Source of the DNA: Bactrocera neohumeralis
Taxonomy: Eukaryota; Arthropoda; Insecta; Diptera; Tephritidae
Length of the DNA: 64,000 nt
Direction: 5' to 3'
Assembly: GCF_024586455.1 (NCBI RefSeq)
Contig: NW_026089624.1
Coordinates: forward strand, 8,461,341-8,525,340
The translations under genes were made by a program, and so were the position numbers. A model generated the notes under the pieces. That model was given only the letters and a program-made list of their open reading frames with translations. It had not been told where the DNA came from and did no database searches. This document shows positions 1 to 10,115 of the stretch, piece by piece (positions within the stretch are counted from its first letter, which is position 1; the number at the start of each line of letters is the position of its first letter).

Positions 1-278
1 CAGAAATAAGCCAGCAACTATTCCAGCTTTGGAAGACAACATTTCCGAAGAAATTCGGGCTATTCCGGCCGAAATGCTCGAAAAAGTTGCCCAAAATTGG
101 ACTTTCCGAATGGACCACCTAAGACGCAGCCGCGGTCAACATTTAAATGAAATTATCTTCAAAAAGTAAATGTCATGAACCAATCTAACGTTTCAAATAA
201 AGAACCGATGAGATTTTGCAAATTTTATGCCTTTTTTTTTAAAAAAAAAAGTTATCAAGCTCTTAAAAAATCACCCGA
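1..278 (+). mobile_element. rosa (DD41D mariner) element, 3' end only
   Basis: The sequence is nearly identical to the 3' end of the better preserved rosa copy at 13461-13736, including the 3' UTR. It ends in the same terminal inverted repeat (ATCACCCGA followed by TA at 279-280). The 5' part lies outside the window. Two near-identical 3' ends 13 kb apart suggest recent activity of this family. Confidence 0.9.
2..169 (+). pseudogene. rosa-type mariner transposase, C-terminal 55 residues
   Basis: The open frame enters from the left edge and stops with TAA at 167-169. It is the C-terminal tail of the transposase seen at 13045-13629, identical in the overlap, and ends in the motif SRGQHLNEIIFKK. 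The catalytic residues lie upstream of the window, so whether the full copy was intact cannot be judged. It would have acted as a cut-and-paste transposase binding its own terminal repeats. Confidence 0.85.
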
Positions 279-362
279 TATATTCGAAAATATTCATTTA
301 AATCAAATGCTGTACAAGGCCATATAGATTTATAATAAATCAATAATGCATTTAAGGTATTT

Positions 363-791
363 AGTTGGATAACGATTTATACTGTATTGGTTAAAATCGC
401 TTCCAAAATTATTTGTCGTAAAAAGTAAAATGCTAGTTTGCCCACTGAAGACTTCTCATTAACTGGCGTTTTCTCATCAACTAGCAAATTCTTCGCTACT
501 TCAATATCAGCGCGGTAGCAGCGATTCACCTGTTGTTTAAACGACTGCAACAGCAGCAGGTGCAGCTAAACAACAACAACACTATCAGGTGCATGTAGTA
601 GCAAAAATGCTGAAAATGTGTATATTGTGTATAATAAAGTATACGAAATTAGGCAGGGCTTATATTTTTAAGTTTTAGTCTTAAGCCTGACTTGAACAAA
701 AGCACATAGTGCTTAATAAAAATTATTTGATTGAAAAATTTAACTGTGATTTTATTTCCTGGACAACAGCCCATAGGACTGGAGGAATAAT
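363..791 (+). repeat. 5' LTR of a gypsy-group (errantivirus-like) Ty3 element
   Basis: The block starts AGTT and ends ...AATAATT directly before a primer binding site that begins TGGCGCCC, the arrangement of gypsy-group LTRs. It contains AATAAA near 642. The 5' boundary is inferred from the AGTT start and not from a second LTR, because no 3' partner was found. The 80 bases between the rosa end and this LTR hold nothing recognisable. Confidence 0.6.
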
Positions 792-806
792 TGGCGCCCG
801 ACACGG
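792..806 (+). promoter_or_regulatory. Primer binding site, tRNA-Lys type (TGGCGCCCGACACGG)
   Basis: TGGCGCCC matches the complement of a tRNA-Lys 3' end used by gypsy-group retroelements for minus-strand priming. It lies at the junction of LTR and leader, and gypsy-like pol and env remnants follow downstream on the same strand. Confidence 0.75.
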
Positions 807-1327
807 ATAGAACCAAAATAAGGAATACTGAGGACTACAGGACTACTGGAGGATTAGCGAAACTATTCCAAGGACAATTGCCAGCATGATTTATAATATT
901 ATCATGTAAGTACTCAGTGATCAATATAAAAAAAGAAGAAATAAAAAATAATAAATAAATGAATAAATAAATAAAACATTGTTAAATTAAAATTAGTAAA
1001 TCTTCTAAAGTGTAAACAAAATTTTTAAAGTGGCCCATAAGGCTAAATTGATTTAGTGTGTTTAAATAGCCATAAAAAGTGTGCTAAAGAATTAAGTAAA
1101 ATAAAATAAATAGTAAAGGGTCCAATTGAAGAGCTGAGCGGAATTCTCAGAGAACCTGAATGGCATCCCAAAACTTCAATCAAAGGCCGACGGCCTATAA
1201 TAACCCACACCCTCAAGAAAGAGAAACAATGAAAAGACCTCGCGAGAGCGATCGGCAAAATATTTCGAAAATACAAAAGGTTAATTAGTACTTAGCCCAA
1301 TATTCAGTTGAAAACTTTAATGTAAAT
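807..1327 (+). other. gypsy leader and deleted gag region, with env splice donor
   Basis: No gag reading frame survives here, only short broken frames and an A-rich leader. A strong splice donor, ATCAT|GTAAGTAC, has its GT at 906-907. In errantiviruses a leader donor feeds the spliced env mRNA, and a matching acceptor is seen at 3335. The 77-codon frame on the opposite strand is not convincing. Confidence 0.55.
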
Positions 1328-1741
1328 GAGTCACAATGTGACTTTTTGGCAGAAATAAATTTTTTTGGCAATGATGGGATCATTGAGTTTGACTTTTTAG
1401 AAGCGGAAAAATATGAGGCAGTGACCATAGATTCGACTTTTCGGTATGATGGATCTCTAGAAATAAATGATAATGCGTCACAATGTGACTTTTTGGAGGA
1501 AATAAATTTTTTTGACGATGATGAGATTATTGGTTTTGACTTCTTGAAAGACGTTGACGCAAAAATAGACGTACAAAAAGGAATTCTTCACTCTTCACAT
1601 TATGAATGTAGTAAAATAGTTGGAAATGGGAATTCTCCTAAAGAACCAGGGAATACGGAAAATTTTTTTTTATATTGGAAAAACATTCAAAAGTTTTCGC
1701 AAATTCAGATGAGGTTTTGCTGCGTAACACTAATGTGGTAG
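1328..1741 (+). pseudogene. gypsy pol N-terminal (protease) region with internal tandem duplication
   Basis: A 131-codon open stretch (ATG at 1346) lies where protease should be. The second half carries IIGFDFLKDVDAKIDV, which resembles the C-terminal end of gypsy-group protease. A block of about 73 bases beginning TCACAATGTGACTTTT occurs at 1331 and again at 1476, so the protein repeats CDFL-EINFF about 49 residues apart. The active-site aspartate is not visible, so this is not a working protease. It continues in another frame into the start of reverse transcriptase (1735-1890). Confidence 0.6.
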
Positions 1742-2498
1742 CCACCATTAGGACAGTTGATAACGAACCAATTTATTCAAAGTCATACCCTTAGCCGCTT
1801 CAGAATTTATAAATCAGGAAACTAAAGATTTACTACGAGATGGAATAATTCGTTCTTCTCTGTCTCCGTATAATAAACCTATATGGTTTTATATTATGGA
1901 AAAATCAAAATTTCTTAGGGAAAAAGTAGAATTCGTTGGATTTATTGTTTCGAAGGAAGGGATAAAAACATGCCCTAATAAAGTCAATGACATTCTGAAT
2001 TATAAAACGCCTAACACTCCTCGTGGTTTACGAGCATTTTTAGGGCTATCTGGTTACTATAGGAAGTTTATTAAAGACTATGCCTCCATAGTAAAGCATC
2101 TTACAAGATACTTAAGGGGAGAAAATGGTCATGTGGTAACGAATCAATCAAAAAATGTTACAATTGAGTTGGACAACGACGCGTTGATGGCTTTCGAAAA
2201 AGTTAAGAGAATTTTATCTTTTGAGGACGTACTTCTGCTATATGCTGATCATAATAAACTATTTGACTTAACAACCGACGCTTCAGCACACGCTGTTGGG
2301 GCAGTATTATCTCAAGGCAATAGGCCGAGACCCATGACTTCCAGAACGTTATCGACAGCAGAAGAGAATTATGCTACCAATGAAAGAGAGCTTTTAGCGA
2401 TAGTGTGGACACTTCAGAAGCTGAAACTATTTGTACGGAGTAAAACAGCCGAATATTTTTACCGATCATCAGCCTTTGACCTTCGCTGTCGCGGATAA
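1735..2498 (+). pseudogene. gypsy reverse transcriptase/RNase H with catalytic core deleted
   Basis: Reading 1735-1890 gives the conserved N-terminus of gypsy RT (SPYNKPIW at its end). The sequence then jumps to the C-terminal RT segment in the 200-codon frame 1896-2498. That frame has GFIVSKEGIKTCPNKV, the thumb motif RGLRAFLGLSGYYRKFIKDY and the RNase H start TTDASAHAVGAVLSQ. The palm with the YxDD box is missing, so a deletion at about 1890 removed polymerase activity. RNase H breaks off after ERELLAIVWTLQKL. This copy is non-autonomous. Confidence 0.85.
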
Positions 2499-2535
2499 GA
2501 GTCCAAACACGAAAATAAAACGCTAGCGAGCATTT

Positions 2536-3205
2536 GTGGAAGAGTTTTCACTTCAATTCCTTTATAAATCCTTATCTGTTACTATGGATAATGAAGAATA
2601 TCTAAGAGAAGTTATTCCAAAAATGGAAAACCCTGTTAATTCATTTCGAAATCAGATTCTTGAAGAAGGAAGTATCACAACCAAGAAGACAAGAATTATT
2701 TTCAAGTCAAGGATAAGGCTTCAAATTACATTTAAAATTTTCGGTATCTGCTAGAATTGATTGGTGAATGCGTTAATTCTGATGTAGTTAATGCTGTGCA
2801 TTGCAGTTTGCCTATTTTGGGCAAAATTCAGGACGAGATTGTAAGGAAATTCCCGTCACTAAGATTCCGTCACACAATGAGACAAGTTAATATTTTTAAT
2901 GAAGACGATCAAAACAAAATATTTTTAACAATTGCATCAAGGGCAATTGTTGACGTAAAACAAGCTTTATTACAAATCCTTAATTCTTTTGAAAGTACGA
3001 GGAATGTGACGGTTGTTAATAAAAAGTCACTGAACTCACAAACAATAAAATCCCTTCTTAAGGATCGTTTTGGAGCAGAAATTTTTACAACCTTTCCTTT
3101 CCATAGTACAACAAATGGGCAGATAGAGAGATTTCATAGTACCTTAATTGAAATCGCTAGATGCCTTAATTGAAATCGCTAGAACAAGCTATAAATGATA
3201 CCAAT
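2536..3205 (+). pseudogene. gypsy RNase H tail and integrase remnants
   Basis: The frame 2757-3173 ends with NSQTIKSLLKDRFGAEI and FHSTTNGQIERFHSTL, the conserved end of the gypsy-group integrase core with its catalytic glutamate. The zinc-binding N-terminus and most of the first half of the core are gone. At 3150-3183 an 18-bp segment (CCTTAATTGAAATCGCTA) is tandemly duplicated, which breaks the frame. The short frame 2536-2754 corresponds to the linker. Clearly a relic. Confidence 0.75.
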
Positions 3206-3335
3206 GAACTAATACTTCTTGCCACTGCAAAATACAATACGGTTCAAAAGGATCTAGGATCCACAGTTTTAATAGATAATGTGAAGGTTCATAAGAGTAA
3301 ACTTAGGCAATAATTTTTTTTCTTTACCTTTACAG

Positions 3336-3745
3336 AGTTATTTTACCACTTTTGCGTACTCAGGGATCCAACAGCGAAATTATTAATTTTAGAAAATCCA
3401 ACTTCATACCACTTATTGACGGAAATGTAGTAGCTTGGGACAAATATGACTACTTAACGCATCGAACGAATTTGACGAATTACCTCATCGTCTTGCGGGA
3501 AACAGAAAATATTTTTCACGTTTTCCCCAATCACACATGACTAAAGTAGACAAGCGCGAAGCATAAACATGATTGGCACTGCGCTAAAATACATAGACGG
3601 AACTCCAGATTTCGACGATTTTAATGAACTAAAATTTAAAACACAAGAACTTATAAAATCCAATGACCATCAATTTTTCATAAACACTCAGATGCAGCAA
3701 CAAATCGATAAATTGACTGAGACTGTTAACAAAATTACTCTTCTT
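3336..3745 (+). pseudogene. errantivirus-type env, N-terminal fragment
   Basis: A pyrimidine-rich tract ending TTTACAG (AG at 3334-3335) gives a good splice acceptor at the start of this region, as expected for gypsy env. Two frames (3352-3540 and 3569-3745) carry env-like sequence; the second begins MIGTALKYIDGTPDFDDF, typical of the surface-exposed part of insect errantivirus envelopes after the processing site. The frames are out of register and the gene is cut at 3745 by a LINE tail, so no transmembrane end remains. Described as a broken copy only. Confidence 0.7.
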
Positions 3746-4130
3746 CTTCTTAATTGGCGTAGACACCGCCTACGCGATTATAGCCGAGTTAACAACAGCG
3801 CGCCAGTCGTTTCTTCTTTTTGCTACGTGGCGCCAATTGGATATTCCAAGCGTAGCCAGGTCCTTCTCCACCTGGTCCTTCCAACGGAGTGGAGGTCTTC
3901 CTCTTCCTCTGCTTCCCCCGGCGGGTACTGCGTCGAATACTTTCAGAGCTGGAGTGCTTTCATCCATTCGGACAACATTACCTAACCAGCGTAGCCGCTG
4001 TCTTTTAATTCGCTGAACAATGTCAATGTGGTCATATATCGTACAGCTCATCGTTCCATCGAATGCGATATTCGCCGTGGCCAACGCGCAAAGGACCATA
4101 ATGTTATTACACATATGGATTGCTATCACT
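3746..4130 (-). mobile_element. RTE-type LINE, 3'-terminal fragment
   Basis: The minus strand encodes the C-terminal tail of an endonuclease-reverse transcriptase: RLRWLGNVVRMDE, GRGRPPLRWKDQVEKDLATL, then NWR-AKRRNDWR. The same tail occurs at 30830-31110, 33748-34440 and 26460-27660, so several copies of one family are present. It is inserted in the gypsy env. 5' truncation is normal for LINE insertions. Confidence 0.85.
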
Positions 4131-4191
4131 CTATCTATTGAAAAAAAACTGCATCAAAATCCGTTGTGTATTTTTAAAGACTTAAGCATAC
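4131..4191 (+). repeat. Left piece of a dispersed repeat split by the BEL-A insertion
   Basis: The text GCATCAAAATCCGTTG ... AAGCATAC stops at the BEL-A LTR. Its continuation (AGGGACATAGGGACAG ...) resumes at 22402 after the other LTR. An unsplit, reverse-oriented copy is at 39110-39240. The three pieces show what the target looked like before BEL-A arrived. Confidence 0.6.
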
Positions 4192-4551
4192 TGCCTAGAT
4201 GAGTTAGCTCTCCCCTCTATACCCACGGCACTGAACGACCACACGACAACACACCACACTAACGCGATCCACATATGAAGACACCACACGCTTCTACACA
4301 CGATTATATACCACACATGCGGACATCACACCACAACTCTACACTACCCAACCATCAAAAGCGACCGCTCCAGAGACGACCTTCCCTTTTTTACATCGAT
4401 CTCGCACCGAGCGAACGAGTCACGCAGCGTCAGTTTTATTACATTTCGCACTTACTACGAACATATTTTGAAGTGGCAGCGAATAGAACAAAAAACCAAA
4501 CTGTGTAACAAGTGCCGAGGTAAGTGGTGGCTATCAACAGTGAGATAATCA
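4192..4551 (+). repeat. BEL-A 5' LTR
   Basis: This 360-bp block is closely similar to 21991-22395: it starts TG..CTAGATGAGTTAGCTC and ends GAGATAATCA. The 3' LTR is longer because of an insertion of about 81 bp near 22270-22350, while this copy has about 27 extra bases near 4240. The flanking pentamers (CATAC at 4187-4191, CTTAC at 22396-22400) fit an aged 5-bp target duplication, usual for BEL/Pao. Confidence 0.85.
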
Positions 4552-5217
4552 TTGGTCCTTCGAGCCATAGTGAGAGGCACTATGGAAAAATAAAAAAGTG
4601 AAAAAAGTGCAAAAAAAGGTATTAACGAAAACCAAAAATTGTGCTGACATACTTAAGTGTATAGTGAAGTGCGAGTGAACAAGCTTGGAAAAACAAAAAC
4701 AAAAATCTACGCAAAATAAAAAAAACAGATTGTGCTGTGACAAGAAAGTGCAGTTAAAACAAGAAAAAAGTGAGGAATCAACAGTGCAGTGACCACATAA
4801 AAGTGCAGTGCAGTGGCGACTTTCATATATGTATGTATATATATACATCAGTGCGAATACTAGGCAAAACATTTGCCATCCAAAAAAGGAAAAAAAAACG
4901 AAAGCACCCTAATACATATACATATAATAAAAAGAGCGGGCCCGAAATAAAGAAATAAATGACATAGCGGGCGCGAAGCCGGTTCCAACAACAAAAAATA
5001 TACATACATAAATAACCACCAAAAAACGGGCGCGAAGTAATACAAAACTAATAAAAATTTTAAACAACATCACCATCTCACCAAAATTCACCACAACAAA
5101 AGGACTGGGAGAAGAGACCACAAACGCACACACTGAGAGGAAAGGCCATAAACGCACACACACTCATACCACATACATACACTCAAATTGTCCCCAAAAC
5201 ACCTGGCGGAAATACAA

Positions 5218-5223
5218 GTGAGT
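5218..5223 (+). promoter_or_regulatory. Candidate splice donor in BEL-A leader
   Basis: GTGAGT preceded by AATACAA lies about 665 nt downstream of the primer site. The same motif in the same position class is seen in BEL-B (11346) and in BEL-C, where the context GGCGGAAATA-AA is almost identical (37321, minus). Confidence 0.45.
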
Positions 5224-5535
5224 TGTATCGTTCCTATCATCATTTATATTATATATTCATATGTATGGTTTTTTAATAAAAAAAGATAAATTTGCGTTTC
5301 TAACTATCCGTTAGAATAAAAAAAAAGGACTGTTGCCAAACTGTTTTAGTATTCGGTTATTTCCCGGTAAAAGCCGAAATACCGCTAAGAATCAAAACTG
5401 TTTGATAATACGTATAATAAATAATTGACTGCCGCTAAGTGCTTACAGTTGTGTGAAAACACAAAATTATTTCTACAACAAATATCTTTCAAGTATTTAC
5501 TTGCACCAATTACCAGCGGTACCCCTTATACTTAA

Positions 5536-6258
5536 GGGGCTATACCAGTGTGACACTTTCAAAAAAAAAATTTTTTTTTTTGCTTTTTTCGATAGCTTAT
5601 ATATTCAAAAATATCCTGTGAAATCGGCGAGGTCCTATTTTAAATAGTTTTTGAATGGCAGCGTTCTAAATAGCGATCGCTCAGAGGTGCAAACATATAT
5701 AAGTGAAACTTTAAACGCGTTTTTCTCGAAACGACATTTTTCAAATTTGCTGACATTATAACTCAACGAGAAATTAACCGATCGACTTCAAATTAAAACT
5801 GGATATAGTTGAATACATTTGCTATACAACAGACTACGATCTTTTTGATTGGCTGAAAATTGTCAATTTGGCATTAAAAAAACGACAATTTTTTTCGTAA
5901 AAAAACGATTTTTTTTTCAAAATGGCGCCATTTTCTTAATTTTTGATATTTTTCAAAGATCGTAGTCCATTGTATAGAAAATATATTTAAGTTTAATAAA
6001 CACTTTGAATTTTTTTGTTTCAGCTACTCAATCGACCGGAATCATGCCAGCAGTTGAGGCACTTTTTTTTTGGCACTTCCGCAGACAGCACATTACTCCG
6101 TTATTTTTCAATATTTTTGTAAATTTTTTTTTTTTTATTATAGCTAAAAATATACTTTATTACGTCCATAGAACGTCGAAACATTCAATCTAGTACTTTC
6201 TTTTAAAAAAATTCACGAAAATCGCCTAATTTTTCATGCGTCACACTGGTATAGCCCC
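5536..6258 (+). mobile_element. Non-autonomous piggyBac-type MITE (723 bp)
   Basis: Perfect 19-bp terminal inverted repeats, GGGGCTATACCAGTGTGAC at 5536-5554 and its complement at 6240-6258, are flanked on both sides by TTAA (5532-5535, 6259-6262), the piggyBac target duplication. A second imperfect inverted repeat lies inside (around 5818-5848 and 5949-5981, core GACTACGATCTTT). No transposase frame is present. Its termini differ from both piggyBac copies at 16162 and 50861, so its helper transposase is a third family. Confidence 0.85.
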
Positions 6259-6849
6259 TTAATCAAGTATAAGCAGGACTGCTTAAAATAAGCTAAGGCA
6301 AATCATAATCAGACAAAAGAGAGGAAATACTTAAACTTAAAACCATACATACATACATATGTGTAAATAAAACTTTACATACACACGCGGAAACGCATAT
6401 GGTCAAAATATACCCCGGGTACAACTTGAACAAAATAAAATTCGTTTTTCAATTAAATCGTCAACAATTTAATACTGATCGCAGATTCAGTACGTTTTTA
6501 AACTGCGAAAAATTTATTATAATAATATAATTGAAAACATGTAAAAATATATACATACTTACATATACAAATATAAACACAAGAAATTATTTGTTTTTGC
6601 GGTTAATAACAAATAATTAAAAAAAATTTAATCGAAATGAAATTGAATACTAGTGATTTACATAATTCGAAACAAAAATAAAACAACTCTTATTAAACTT
6701 AAGAGAGTTGTCGGTTACGCATAATCGCGCTTATACGCGGTAATTAAAAGCGTTTTTTTTTACTAATTTAATTAAAAACTTATTCACATAAAAGAGTTCT
6801 CGTCTGAACATACATATATACGAAATCTGTGGTGAAATTAAATGTTAAA

Positions 6850-7114
6850 CGTTCGCCAAAAAGGAATCGAGTTGATCAGACCGATGTCGTAGCGCAAAAA
6901 GGTGTTTTTTAATCAAGTTGTCTGTCCTTTTGTACTTTGGTTCGGCGAAAGTAGATAATGGTGTGTGATGTCATTGTGTGTGTGTTAGAGCGTGGTGTAT
7001 AATGCGAGCAAAATGATGATGAGTGTGGGGAATGTGGCGTACCAATGTTGCATACAAGGATGTGTGGGATGGTGTTGATGGGCAGAAGTGGGAAGGCTGA
7101 TACCCATTTAGCCA
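6850..7114 (-). repeat. BEL-B LTR, truncated, minus strand
   Basis: This is the reverse complement of 10124-10365, starting TGGCTAAATGGGTATC on the minus strand directly after a polypurine tract (7115-7130, CCTAGGGGGCC). It is therefore the 3' LTR side of the minus-strand BEL-B copy, but only about half of the LTR remains before it meets the BEL-A leader. Confidence 0.8.
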
Positions 7115-7139
7115 TCCTGGCCCCCTAGGCAAATTTTTA

Positions 7140-7265
7140 GCCTAGTAATCGCTGGAGTTGTTGCACCGTAGCTACCACGTTGCTGAGACCATTTGGACGG
7201 CGGGTATTACGCTGCCGCCGTGTTGCGTTGTTGTGGTGTCGCGGACGCGAGTCGTCCGGAGTTGT
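7140..7265 (-). pseudogene. C-terminal tail of the BEL-B third ORF
   Basis: On the minus strand the frame ends N-V-V-A-T-V-Q-Q-L-Q-R-L-L-G stop just before the polypurine tract. It is colinear with the end of the BEL-A third ORF at 21895-21968 (SVVATLQQLQRLLG). The DNA differs at many third positions while the protein is kept, so this tail was under selection before the copy died. An internal deletion joins it to the integrase start at about 7270, removing the rest of both genes. Confidence 0.6.
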
Positions 7266-7269
7266 TATT

Positions 7270-7420
7270 GGCCTTGAGTCGCTCTATGAATATGAGCATA
7301 TAGGCAACTACTCTGAGCGCTCGGGGGAACGATGAGAATCGTTCAAGGATGTCAGTATCATCCTGGGTTGTATGATAAGTGTCGATTTTTCGACTTTCAG
7401 GGGCAATTATGTTGCGCATG
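7270..7420 (-). pseudogene. BEL-B integrase N-terminal stub
   Basis: The minus frame contains ILERFSSFPRALRVVAYML, which matches the segment between RNase H and integrase in the plus copy (19765-19830). The frame then fuses into unrelated sequence because the integrase body is deleted. No zinc-binding HHCC or DDE residues survive. Confidence 0.75.
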
Positions 7421-7429
7421 GGCGATTGT

Positions 7430-7900
7430 GGCCAAGAATCTGTTAACCATTGGAGGCCATTCCATCAGAGGGTGGAGGTGGGGAGATGCAGAAGTTTGCA
7501 TCCTCTTGTACCTAGATCAGCTGGATTGTCAGCACTGGCTACGTGTCGCCAAGTGGCTGATCCTACTAGGTCAAGTATTTGAGACGTTCTGTTGGAAATA
7601 TATGTTTTCCACGCATGCGGTGCTTTTCCAACCAGGCTAGAACTATTTCGGAATCGGACCATAAATATAACTTGTATTTTGCAATGTTCAAGTGGATCTG
7701 CACCATAGAAATTAGCTTGGCTAATAGCAGAGCGCCACAGAGTTCAAGTCGTGGTAGACTTAACGTTTTTAGAGGTGCGACTTTTGCTTTTGCCGCCAGT
7801 AGGTGGCTTGTGGTTGCAATATCGCTTTGTGTGCGCACATAAATAGTGGGACAATATGCCTTTTCAGAGGCGTCGCAGAAACCGTGTAATTCCACTTTGT
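7430..7900 (-). pseudogene. BEL-B RNase H domain
   Basis: Minus-strand frames carry LHGFCDASEKAYCPTIYVR, LSLPRLELCGALLLAKL and DSEIVLAWL, the three conserved blocks of BEL/Pao RNase H with their acidic residues. Small frame breaks separate this part from reverse transcriptase upstream and the integrase stub downstream. Normally this domain removes genomic RNA during reverse transcription; here it is a relic. Confidence 0.8.
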
Positions 7901-7959
7901 ATTCGGGGGAATAGTTTAACCAACGTGGAATTTGTATCTGCGAAATGTCTTTTAGGTTA

Positions 7960-8981
7960 TTAGCAAACTGAGACCATTTTTCTAAGCGAAGAGGCTTCTC
8001 TTGTTCGTTCCAGTCGGTTCCGTCTAGCCATAATTATTGGATCAGGATTTTCGCTTGTATCATAATTGGCGAAAGCCATCCTGCGGGGTCGAAAAGTTTC
8101 GCCACAGAGGATAAAATTTGTTTCTTTGTTATGGCGGATAATACGGATATTGACTCTCTATTAGTATCCAACAAATGGTCTTTAGGAATATGTTTTAAAA
8201 TATTTGGGTGGTTGGCTGTAATCTTTTTTAAAGGAAACCCTGCGGTATTGAGGGCATATATTACCTGTGATTAGGTATCGTATGCTAGTGGAAGACTGTG
8301 GTTTCCAGACAGGATATCGTCTACATACGTCTGTGTTTTTAGCACTTGTGTTGCCAGAGGAAATTCTGACTTTGTGTTTTCTGCCAGTTCGTGGAGTGTA
8401 CGAATGGCTAAGTATGGAGCACAGTTTACGCCAAAGGTTACTGTTTTTAATTTAAAGTCGCGTAGTGGACTATTGGCACATTTTCGGAAAATAATTCGCT
8501 GAAAATCTTGATTATCTTTATGTACGACTATTTGTCGGTACATTTTCTCTACATCCCCATTGAATACGTATTTGTATATACGCCAGTTCAATATGGGGGA
8601 CATTAGATCTGGTTGGAGTGTAGGTCCCGTAAATAGAATGTCATTTAGGGAATTCCCCGAGCTAGTGGTTCTTGAGGCATTGAAGACAACTCTGACTTTG
8701 GTTGTTTTTTTGTCAGGCTTTACTACTGCATGATGTGGCAAGTAGAATGAGTAATATTTGCCTTTTATGATTTTTTAACATGGGCTTACTTCCTCCATGT
8801 GATCTAAATGAAGGTATTCTTCTAAGACACCATCATAATCTTGTTTCAGCTCACCTTTTCTAAGTAGGTTTTTTTCTATACTTAGAAACTGCTGTATTGC
8901 AGAGGTGCGAGAGTGACCTAAGACAAGTCTGTTTGGAAATTGTTGTTTTAGTGGTAGTCGTACGACATACCGACCATTACC
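7960..8981 (-). pseudogene. BEL-B reverse transcriptase
   Basis: The 156-codon minus frame at 8271-8741 has PHHAVVKPDKKTTKVRVVFN, NGDVEKMYRQIVVH, FGVNCAPYLAIRTL and the catalytic YVDD (in TQTYVDDILSG). These are the BEL/Pao RT blocks. Flanking sequence encodes the N-terminal linker (towards 8981) and the thumb (towards 7960) with frame breaks. It is colinear with the plus copy at 15739-19085 but without the piggyBac insertion. Confidence 0.9.
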
Positions 8982-9575
8982 TCATCTAGTAGTTGTGGCT
9001 TTGTAAAAGTCTTCACAATACTGATCTTCTGGTGTTGTAATTGAAATGGGGGGAAGTTCTTCTAACTCCCAAAATTTTCTCAATTGTGAATTGAGGTACT
9101 CGTTTGAGATTTCCTCAACTTGAGTTGTCATTGTTGTGACTGGTTCCGCAACTAGTCCACTTAGGACCCAACCGAAAATGGTATTTTGCGCCAGAAGTGC
9201 TTTCGAAATTTTTTCAACACCATCTGGTATAATTTGTGATATAAGGTCGCTTCCTAATTGAAGGTCTATTTGAGCGGGGGTGTTGCAGTTGGGAGCTGCT
9301 AGATTTAGGTGTGTAACCTTTTGCCAATGCTTGCTATTTCTATGATAGCTTGGAAGTATGTTCGTGAGTTGCGGTAAAACTATTGCATCTGTTTGAATGC
9401 GCTTACCCGCTTGGGGGGAAATTAGGGTAATGGGGCAGATTTTATTGGAGTTTTGAACTACTCTTCCCCCCATTCCTGTAATTTCAAAATTGGCCGGTTT
9501 TGTTGGCAACTGTAGCCTGTTTTGTGCCCGAGACGCTATGAAAGATCGTTGTGATCCTTGGTCTATTAGGGCTCT
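8982..9575 (-). pseudogene. BEL-B aspartic protease (Pao A17-type) region
   Basis: The 175-codon minus frame (8982-9509) carries GMGGRVVQNSNKICPI, LGSDLISQI and TIFGWVLSGLV, characteristic of the Pao retropeptidase region. The active-site D-Q-G motif lies just upstream near 9560 in another frame. Directly before it about 1 kb of gag, including the zinc knuckles, has been deleted compared with the plus copy. Confidence 0.8.
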
Positions 9576-9664
9576 GAGCTTAAGCAGTTTTCAAATTTTG
9601 CGTATGCAGAAGATTTAAAGTTTTCTGGTAGATCTGAATCATCAGTATCTACACTTGCGTCATA

Positions 9665-9955
9665 TGCAGCTTGGAGGCGTGTTCAAAAATTTTCAATTGT
9701 TTGGCTTTTTATTTCTAGCGCCGATTCAGAATTGTCTTGAATCGGCGAAGAAGCAAATCGAGTGCAGTATTTTATTAGGCAGTCACTCTCAGAAATGAAT
9801 TTAGAGTATGATATGTCTTTTCCCCTCTTTTGTTTTGTGGCACCTTGCTTAGAGCGTGTAGCTTCTGCAGGTGTACATGGACTTTTTCCGCCAGAAATCA
9901 TCTTTGGGACATTTAGTAACTGACATGGTTTAGATTCTTTTGAGTCAGAGCTCAT
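9665..9955 (-). pseudogene. BEL-B gag, N-terminal part
   Basis: The frame starts MSSDSKESKPCQLL at 9955 and runs 90 codons. It aligns with the plus-strand start at 12499 (SKESK, KMIS-KSPCTPAEATRSKQGATKQ). This start is supported by conservation from the ATG onward in two copies. A stop and the large gag deletion follow. Confidence 0.75.
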
Positions 9956-10115
9956 TTAAAAAAAAAATGTGACGAACAGAAAGAAAACAAACTTGCCAAT
10001 AAAAACTTGATTGATATTAGAAAGTTTCGTATATGTACATATGTATATGTCGAAAGAAGACTCTTAAGTAAGTAATAGTTTCAAAGAAAATCGATAAAAC
10101 AGAAATATTTTTTTA
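9956..10115. other. Junction between inverted BEL-B leader remnant and the plus-strand BEL-B LTR
   Basis: About 160 bp lies between the minus-strand gag start and the plus-strand LTR. It reads as the short remaining leader of the minus copy. The minus copy's own 5' LTR is absent; instead a plus-strand LTR follows, so the two BEL-B pieces are back to back. Confidence 0.5.

Larger units (their letters stand above)
4552..6845 (+). other. BEL-A leader (primer site plus long untranslated leader), interrupted by a MITE
   Basis: The leader begins with TGGTCCTTCGAGCC at 4553, shared with the BEL-B (10632) and BEL-C (38002, minus) leaders and taken as the primer binding site. It is A-rich without convincing reading frames; the frames listed in it on either strand are low-complexity. 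A donor-like GTGAGT at 5218 follows GGCGGAAATACAA. A piggyBac-type MITE occupies 5536-6258. It ends where reverse-oriented BEL-B sequence starts. Confidence 0.65.

Noticed and set aside
792..806. Possible tRNA-Lys gene at the primer site
   Set aside because: Only the 3' complement of the tRNA is present, as expected for a primer site; no cloverleaf.
4549..5163. Several overlapping minus-strand frames with hydrophobic composition
   Set aside because: They are antisense to the A-rich BEL-A leader and low in complexity.
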